In this document: positions 56,876-64,000 of the stretch, piece after piece
How the letters are laid out: the number at the start of each line of letters is the position of its first letter
How positions within the stretch are numbered: the first letter of the stretch is position 1
Source: Chaenocephalus aceratus
Lineage: Eukaryota; Chordata; Actinopteri; Perciformes; Channichthyidae
DNA: 64,000 nucleotides
Direction of reading: 5' to 3'
Assembly: GCA_023974075.1 (NCBI GenBank)
Contig: CM043807.1
Span: forward strand, 3,063,407 to 3,127,406
The notes under the pieces: generated by a model
Databases searched by the model: none
Seen by the model: only the letters and a program-made list of their open reading frames with translations
What the model was told of the DNA's origin: nothing
Made by a program: the position numbers and the translations under genes

Positions 56876-57639
56876 TGACTTTAGATGATTGACCGTGATG
56901 GAGTGAACTCGGTCTGTAGTCACACTCGCAGCTAAACGAGGCTCCCTTCTTTCAGGTGGAGGGTGTAAATACAGCGGCAAGCTTTGGGACGAACTCCCCT
57001 CTCTCCTGCAGAAACAGGAAATGCCATAATACGTAGCAACGGTCTCAAATCAGCATCTCTTGGATTAAAAATAACAAAAATAAATATATATAATATATTT
57101 TTTGTAAACATATTTTTGTTTTAAAATCTGATGTTTATAAGCCGCTTAGTTTTAGCAAAAGTCCATGTAAATATACACAACCTTTACCGTTTTGTAGACT
57201 AGACGTGAGTAAATGATCCTAAGTTTAAACAAATACGAGGTAACCATGAAGTTGTTAACATCTGTATGAAGATATTAAAAAGCTCTTTGTGCAGTTTATC
57301 AGTGAATGTTTCCACGGAACTGTTTGTAAACAGCTTGTTTCATGACGGACAGACCCAGTGTTGAGTCCGGTCAGGTAGTGCAGCAGGTGAAGTCAGGTGC
57401 GATGCAGACTCGCTGTTGGAGGGCTTGATAACCCACTCCCCCTCAACACTTGTTGGTTTGGAACAGCACTTAATGTGGCAGTCCCTCCGTGCGAACGCGC
57501 AAACAGAGGAGTAGTGTGTAGGGGTAGGGTGTAGGGTGTAGGGGGCGGTTTGGAATTGGAATTTTTGAAGCAGTAAACCCTGGACTATGGGCTCAGCAGC
57601 AGTCATGCCACATCACTTTCCTCCACTCTAACTTCTTTG
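56876..57639. other. No gene recognised
   Basis: AT-rich, with a GTAGGGTGTAGG short repeat near 57515-57545. Nothing else supported. Confidence 0.5.
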
Positions 57640-59225
57640 TCCCACCTCTTTCCAAACGAGGTTCTTACCCTTAGCCCTACCACCTGTCCTCTGGACCCTA
57701 TCCCCTGTCATTATCAGTCTATTGCTTCTGATCTTCTTTCTTTTTTCACCCATCTCATGAAACACTTCACTAACAACTGATTGCTTCCCAAACACTCATA
57801 AAGAGGCAAGAGTGAATCCTATTCTAAAGAAACCCTTTTGATGTGAAAAGAACTACAGACCTGCCTCTCTTCACTTGAACTGCTGTCTTTAATCAACTCT
57901 CTTTTCCCCTTCATCAGAAAAACCTTTTTGATCTGCACAAGTCCGGTTCTAAGGAAGGCCACTCAACCGAGACTGCCCTCCTCACGGTCACTGAGGAACG
58001 GCTAGCTGCCTCTCTGTCGTCATCCTTCTGAACCTCTCTGCTTTGTTGTTACAGTACATCAACAGAACTGGGGGTCTCAGCCTCTACGCTCTCCCTGCTC
58101 TTATCCTACCTCAAAGACCCCAGCTACAGGGTAATTTGGAGAGCGTTTGTTTTTTGTCTAATCTGTCAACTCACTGGGATTCTACAGGGTTCTGTCCTGG
58201 GTTCCCTCCTTTTTTTCTCTGTACACCCAACAATGATTTGCTCTCATGGCTTCTCCTACCACAGCACACAAGAGATTCTATCTTTTACCCAGTCTGTAAC
58301 TCAGGTAGTCACACATATCTCTTTCTGTCTGGCTGACATCTCAGTGGACGTCTGCTCACCACTTGAAGCTCAAACTAAACAAGACAGAACAGGTAAGGAG
58401 TCTGCCATCCATGACCTATCTATTAACATTGACACCTCTGTTGTTTCCCCGCCTCATTCTGCAAGGAATCATCAGGCGTATAAGACCAGTACTGACCAAT
58501 AAGGCATTGCAGGTCGAGGTCCAGGCTCTTTTCATCTCACGCCTTGAGAACTGCAACTACCTCCTGGCTGGTCTACCTGCAAGGCAAGGCAAGGCAAGTT
58601 TATTTATTTAGCACCTTTCAGCACACGGCAATTCAAAGTGCTTTACAAAATAAAAGACATTTAAGAATAAATACAGCAGAAACACATAATAAAATGGCAT
58701 TTAAAAACAGGCATTAAAAAGCAAAGATAATAAAATAAACACAACAGGTATAAAATACATGAATAAAAGCCATACTGCAGTGTGGATATAAACAGCTCAC
58801 TCAAATGCAGAGGCAAAAAAATATACGTTTTTAGTCTGGATTTTAAAGTATTAACAGTTCAGCAGACCTGCAGGATTCAGGGAGTTTGTTCCAGATAGTC
58901 TTAATTCTAGCTAAACGCTGTTTCTCCATGTTTAGTTCTTACTCTTGGAACAGAGAGCAGACCCAGAAGTGCTATCTGACTTCAACTGCTCCTCCATTAT
59001 GAAGCAGCCCGACCAGTATTCAAACTACCTAAGTTCTCCAACTTCCCCAATCCTTCGCTCACATCACTGCCAACAAGTGGCTGCCCAAATCTGCTTCAGC
59101 TGGTACTGGCCCCCAGTACTGTAAATGGATCAGGCCCTTCCTACATCCAGGACATAGTTAAACCATACACTCCAGCAGGTGCACTTCACTCTGCATCAGC
59201 CAATTGGCTTGCTACTCCCTCAGTG
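57640..59225 (+). pseudogene. L2-clade LINE reverse transcriptase remnant
   Basis: Fragments in shifting frames: CPLDPIPCHYQSIASDLLSF (about 57685), ILKKPF and NYRPASL (57810-57870), SGSKEGHSTETALLTVTEE (57940-58000), GILQGSVLGSLLFSLYTQQ (58170-58235), RSRLFSSHALR with LAGLPA (58510-58580), and after an insertion NGSGPSYIQDIVKPYTPAG (59120-59190). This is the order of fish L2/Maui RT. Many stops; dead copy. Confidence 0.8.
58582..58950 (-). mobile_element. LINE/SINE 3' end inserted in the L2 remnant
   Basis: In minus sense it ends TGCTAAATAAATAAACTTGCC followed by TTGCC repeats, a widespread fish 3' tail. L2 sequence continues on both sides. Confidence 0.75.
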
Positions 59226-59329
59226 CGAGTTGGACCCTGATTCCACGCCACGGGCGATCGTTATCCAGCCCCCGGGCAGCGCACAACCAGTCGATCTCAA
59301 ACCAACAAACTCCATTCTTCCTGTCAACA

Positions 59330-59996
59330 CTCTCTGCGACGGTCCAGGTAAGCGTGGGCCAATCCAGAACTCACTCACAACAAGAGTTGGCGCCGCTCGA
59401 CGGAAAGCCGCAGGATTAAATCCAGCAATTAAAAAATTGCGAAAACACAACTTCTTTCAAACAGTGAACAATGCCAGAGTGCTGTGGGACCATCATGCAA
59501 AACCCAGTGGTCTGCTGGGGGGTCACTTGAATATCCACAGTCTTGTACCCAAAAGTGATCAGATAAAACATCTCTTAACAGACTCTAACTTGGACTATTT
59601 ATGTTTGTCAGAGACTTGGTTGAATAAAAACTCCCCATCCTCAGCCATACATATTCCTGGCTATAATGTTTTTAGGAAAGATAGAGCTGTGGGCAGGGGT
59701 GGGTGTTACTGTTTTATATCAAAGACCACATATCATGTAATGAGTTTCAATGCTCTGCTGAGAATGAGCTTGAGCATATCTGTCTTAATGTTAGCCTGTC
59801 CACACAGATGTCTTTCATTCTCATTGGAGTGTACAGACCACCATCTGCAAAAGCTATTTTTTTTTTGACAAATTACAAAAAAGCAGTTCTGCCAAGGAAA
59901 ATAATATTAATGGGTGACTTCAATGTTAACTGGGAGGACAAAGCAGTAATAAGGCACGAGAACGGGTATCTAATCAATTTGATCTCACACATATAA
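59330..59996 (+). pseudogene. LINE apurinic-type endonuclease
   Basis: GHLNIHSLVPKSDQIKHLL, YLCLSETWLN, IPGYNVFRKDR and, after a frame change, FILIGVYRPPSA and IILMGDFNVNW. These are the conserved Asn, Glu, and Asp-x-Asn motifs of the AP-endonuclease that nicks target DNA for LINE integration. One frameshift at about 59700. Confidence 0.85.
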
Positions 59997-60155
59997 TTAG
60001 GGGCCTACTAGAAATAACCACATCCTCAAAACCCAGATTGACCTGATTTTCAGCAACAAACCTGAAATGGTGACAAAACCTACAATATTATCACTGGTCT
60101 GTCTGACCACAACCTAACTCTCATAGTCAGAAAGCTCACTAAATCCCGCTTCCAT

Positions 60156-62167
60156 TTGAAACCCAGTACAAAATCTTACCAATTAAGAATACCCAAGAGT
60201 GATATTGATGAATTCGACAGGGAAATTAAAAACATTAACTGGAGCCAAATGTTATCAGGTACAGATGTGGATACCAACACACAGGCCTTATGTCAACAAT
60301 CCAAAATATATCAGAACGATTCCTCAGGAAAAGCGAATCTAAGGCCAAAAATAAACACACCCTCCCCTGGATTTAATAGTGACATCAGGAAATCAATGAA
60401 GGAGAGAGATAATGCTCTAAAGCACTCTCTTAAGTCAAATTTAGTGACTGACAGGCTTAATATTTGCGTCCTTACGAAACAGAGTTACAAAGGAAATCAG
60501 GGCAGCTAAATCCAACTTCTTTGTTAATCTCATTCATGAATCTAAGGAAATCATAAACAAATCTGGGACTGTCTGCAGAACCTAACAGGGAAAGGACATA
60601 AAATAACAAAGCAGCTGGAGATCAGTAACAATGGAACCTTATGTAAGGGGCCAGCAGAAATAGCGGCTATTTTTAATAACCATTTTATTGATTCTGTGAG
60701 GCTGACTATAAACAGTCCCCAAATTGGTCAAATACATTCATCACCTATTGATTATACACAGCCAGTTTTTCTCCCTGACAGAGACTTCTGAATCCAAAGT
60801 TAATTCTATAATTTCTTCTTTAAACAATTCCAAATCAAAAGACACTTTTGGACTGGATTCTCTGTTTCTAAAGAAACATGCAACTACCCTCACAGGGACA
60901 ATTACCAAAATAATTAACATCTTCTTTTAGGTAGGGAACATTCCCAAAAGACTGGAAGTTAGCCATTGTTGTGCCAGTCAACAATCCGGGGACACAACTG
61001 ATGCAAACAACTATAGGCCCATTAGTATTTTACCTGTCATGTCTAAGATCTCTGAGAAATGTGTAGCTGAGCAATTGACTGGACATCTTAACAGTAGTCC
61101 TTTCACACTACACCCCATGCAATTCGGCTTCCGAGCCAATCATTCCACTGAGACCGCAAATTGTTTCCTTGTGGAAAATATTAAATCAAAAATGGACAAA
61201 GGAGGCATTGTTGGAGCAATCTTCTTAGATCTTAAGAAAGCTTTTGATACAGTCAATCATCAAGTACTCATTCACAAAATGTCTTATTTTAATTTCTCAC
61301 CCAGTGCAATAGACTGGATGAGCTCCTATCTGTCAGACAGAGTTCAGTGTGTAAGGGTAAGTGGCGAGACATCACCACCCCTGAGGAATGAACTGGTGTA
61401 CCCCAGGGATCTATCCTGGGCCCAATACTATTCAGCCTTTATATAAATGACTTGCCCTCAGTGTGCACTGGATGTGAGGTACAAATGTATGCTGATGACA
61501 CTGTCATTTATGTCCATGCAAAAACCAAGGCCCAAGCTGCGGCCAAATTAAATGATCCAATGGTTCATGTAAATCAATGGCTTACTGACTCACAGCTATA
61601 TCTGAATGTTAAGAAGACAGTCTGTATGTTTTTTAGCAAGACCAACACTGTATCACACTGTGAATCCAAGGTCTATGTGTCTGGGGAGGTCATTCAAACA
61701 GTTACACATTTCAAATATCTAGGCATTATCCTTGACACTACTTTATCCTTCAAAAACAAGTGAGAAAGGTAATGCAAATAACTAAATACAATCTAGCAAA
61801 TTTTAGATATATAAGGAACTGTTTGACAACACCTGTTGCAAAACTCTATATGACTGCCATGATCCTTCCCCACCTAACATACTGTATGACCAGCTGGACC
61901 CAGGCGAATAGCACAACATTAAGGCCTATCCTGTCACTTCACAAGCAAGCTCTCAAAGTTTTTGACAAAAAACCAAAGCTATACCACCATTGCAAAATCC
62001 TGGACAAACATAACCTGCTCAGCTGGGGAAATATATTAAAACACACTGATGCATGTCTCATTTTTAAAATTCTAAACGGCAAGGCACCTCCACCACTCTG
62101 CACTTTTATACAACAGAAAAATTCAAACAGCAGAACCACAAGGTCTGCCCTAAGAGGGACTGTGTAG
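60156..62167 (+). pseudogene. LINE reverse transcriptase and C-terminal domain
   Basis: Blocks in order: linker (60156-60509); TFGLDSLFLKKHA (60850-60890); ISILPVMSKISEKCVAEQL and QFGFRANHSTETA; FLDLKKAFDTVNHQVL with the first catalytic Asp (61220-61270); then, after a shift, QMYADDTVIYVHAK with the catalytic YADD (61480-61520); LNVKKTVCMFFSK; FKYLGIILD; and a C-terminal part to 62167 (LTYCMTSWTQ). At least four frame changes separate the blocks. The family is jockey/CR1-like; I would not decide between Rex1/Babar and other branches by eye. Confidence 0.85.
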
Positions 62168-62590
62168 TCCCTCTTAGGTCCAGTTCATCTACACTCTGGA
62201 ACACAATACCAATACAGATCAGGAATAACACCTCTTATCATACATTTAACCACAATCATAAGAACTGGCTTTTAAACAATCAAAAATGTGAACACTTTTA
62301 ACTGAATCAAGGTATGGTGATATTTCATCTGTTTTGCATGTTTGTTTGTTCCTCTCTATTGTTGTACTACTGTTCCTATTTATTGTTGTACTGCTATTTA
62401 TTTATTGGTGTACTGATGTTGTCTGCTGTACTCTATTTAATTATGTTTTTATTTTCTAGTCTTGTGGTCAGTTAACATCTTGCCAAGGACAACAGTTGAA
62501 AATTAGCCTGCTGGCTAATACTGGCTCATTTACAGCAATGTGAATTAATGTGCACTGTCCTTTAAATAAAATAAACAAACAAAAAAATAC

Positions 62591-62816
62591 AACCCTCTCT
62601 TTTCCTCCTTACCCACATCTCTAAAAACGGTTTGCGATTTGCTACGGTCATGACGCCATTACAAAAATGTGGGCAGGCTTTACGTTGAACTCCTGGCAAC
62701 GTCCCGCCCACGTCCCAACCTATCGTCCTCTATCAGAAATGTTGTTGTATCAGAAACAATGCGCGAAGTGTTTTTGAAGTAATATGGTCTGTGTTTACAT
62801 TAGCAAGCATCGCTAA
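62591..62816. other. No gene recognised
   Basis: Unique-looking sequence between the LINE and the MITE. Confidence 0.5.
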
Positions 62817-63614
62817 TGCTGCGTTCACACCAGACGCGATGCGAATATTCGCTTCGCTCCTATCACATCGCTCTAAACTCTCGAGTTTCACCGCGGCTGC
62901 CAGCTGTGTTTACTCGCATCATTCAAACAAGACGCGCTGGCTCGGGAGCTACAACTACAACAAAATGAACATATTTTTACCATGATTAAATTGTAATACA
63001 CATTTCTAAATGATGCCGAAGTAACAACATACTGATACCGGTTAGTAAAAACCATGAATTAATGCTTGACAAGTCTGCAGACAAGACGGCAGGCGAAAAA
63101 CCTTTTAAAATGCGTGTTTTCTGAATGAAGATCGGGTCGACCAGGCTAAGCTAACGTTGTATATGCTCATTCCACACTCATAACAACGGCCTACAGACAT
63201 AAATAAACCAGTGACACAGACCCATGACACAGACAGTCTGTGGTTTGTACTTGTTTAACTTTTGTCCAGTTTCTGAACAGATATGAGGAGCTGTGATCTT
63301 TGTGTGCTAACTGCTAACAGCTAACGGCTGATGTTTTCTGGTTGAACGTCAGTGACGGCAGGCTGAGATCCTCACCGCTAATTGGCTTCCGCGAGAACGC
63401 GTCACGTGAATTTGACGCTCGAGTTGAAAAAACTGAACTCTCGCGTTTGACACGTTTGGCACCGTTCAATCGCCTCAATCGCGTGATTCGCGCCGCGTCC
63501 ACCGCTTCATGCTCGCCGTCAGAGCGAATTTGCGTCTGTCCGCGTCTCTGCATTGACTTTACATGTAATCGCGCCGCCCCCAAACATCGCATCGCGTCCG
63601 GTGTGAACGCAGCA
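62817..63614. mobile_element. Harbinger-type MITE (TGCTGCGTTCACACC family)
   Basis: Left end TGCTGCGTTCACACCAGACG and right end ...GTCCGGTGTGAACGCAGCA are inverted over about 28 bp with one mismatch (CAGACGCGATGCGA versus CGGACGCGATGCGA). Length 798 bp and no transposase. The TSD could not be fixed by eye. The interior frames are GC-rich artefacts. Confidence 0.8.
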
Positions 63615-64000
63615 ACACTCAGAGCTAACCTGTACTTGAGAGAGTATATATAAAGAAGCCGGCTATAAAAAGGTACTCACCTTGTGGTAAACCCGCGCGA
63701 GAGAAAGCGTTTGAGCTCCATACTGTTTCAGAAATAATGCTTGATGTGGTTTGGGACATAATATGGTGTTTAATTACGGCAGTGTTTAGCTGAGTTTCTG
63801 CTGGTAGACAGCCTTCTCTTCACAGAGCTCACTGCTTGCATGTGGATGCTTCAAAGGGGCGTGGCCAGCAGAAGCTCCAAAGGGGCGTAGCCAGCAGCAG
63901 CTCGGTTACATTTAAAGGGCCAGACCCAGAATCAGCACTTTAGTAACAGAACTGAAATAGAAGGGTACGAGGCAAAGCTATGAACATGAACAGAAATCTT
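63615..64000. other. End of window; short tandem duplication
   Basis: CAAAGGGGCGTGGCCAGCAG and CAAAGGGGCGTAGCCAGCAG (63853, 63879) are a two-unit repeat of about 26 bp. Otherwise nothing recognised. Confidence 0.5.

Larger units (their letters stand above)
59230..62590 (+). mobile_element. Jockey/CR1-group LINE, nearly full length, frameshifted
   Basis: Plus-strand order: linker or ORF1-like piece, endonuclease, reverse transcriptase, C-terminal domain and 3' UTR ending in AAATAAAATAAACAAAC. It follows directly on the L2 remnant. The number of frame changes shows it is inactive. Confidence 0.85.

Noticed and set aside
63314..63653. Frames of about 90-100 codons at the right end of the Harbinger-type MITE
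   Set aside because: They run across the inverted terminus and are rich in Arg/Ser from CpG-rich sequence; no domain.

Overview
The window reads as euchromatic teleost fish DNA, probably from a spiny-rayed fish. The evidence is Rex3, L2 and jockey/CR1-type LINEs, a DIRS-type retroelement, a Ty3 chromovirus, a fish-type endogenous retrovirus, tRNA-derived SINEs, many hAT and PIF/Harbinger elements and long GT microsatellites. I found no intact single-copy host gene. The window is essentially a stack of transposable elements, many inserted into each other. Boundaries could often be read exactly from target-site duplications (TSDs) and from empty sites in paralogous copies.

Layout. 1-5.6 kb: a decayed hAT/ZBED-type transposase gene (minus strand), a 9-bp minisatellite broken by three later insertions, and small hAT-type repeats. 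6.1-7.6 kb: a truncated non-autonomous LTR element (minus). 8.6-16.6 kb: a THAP-domain DNA element (copy A) containing a hAT element (9201-14930), which contains a complete 4.3-kb non-autonomous LTR element (10327-14667); a solo LTR (15707-16126) sits in the same THAP element. 16.9-17.3 kb: a mini-Harbinger with a MADF exon. 18.9-28.3 kb: a Harbinger-like element whose Myb-like exon is split by an 8.2-kb LTR retroelement (19762-27991, minus). The two LTRs of that retroelement look identical, and it carries a captured Ajuba/LIMD1/WTIP-type LIM-domain sequence where env would normally lie. 29.9-43 kb: a hAT element with a BED-finger exon, broken by a hairpin-bearing hAT MITE and by a 10.3-kb endogenous retrovirus (32374-42710). 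The retrovirus has damaged gag/pro/pol but an open env. 43.1-45.4 kb: the 3' part of a chromovirus (minus). 47.5 kb: a solo LTR with perfect TSD. 48.7-50.6 kb: THAP element copy B, which preserves the empty sites for two insertions in copy A. 52.3-53.6 kb: SINEs. 53.0-56.9 kb: DIRS and Rex3 remains (minus). 57.6-62.6 kb: an L2 fragment followed by a nearly full-length but frameshifted jockey/CR1-type LINE (plus). 62.8-63.6 kb: a Harbinger-type MITE.

How the parts relate. Genes here serve element mobility (RNase H, integrase, reverse transcriptase, tyrosine recombinase, transposase DNA-binding exons) or are cargo (the LIM segment). The non-autonomous LTR elements at 6146-7640 and 10327-14667 share an unusual 3' pre-LTR module with the chromovirus at 43052-45430, which suggests a parasite and helper relationship. 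Near-identical LTRs at 10.3/14.3 kb, 19.8/27.3 kb and 32.4/42.2 kb indicate several recent retroelement insertions. All assignments come from reading the sequence by eye; no alignment or database search was run.
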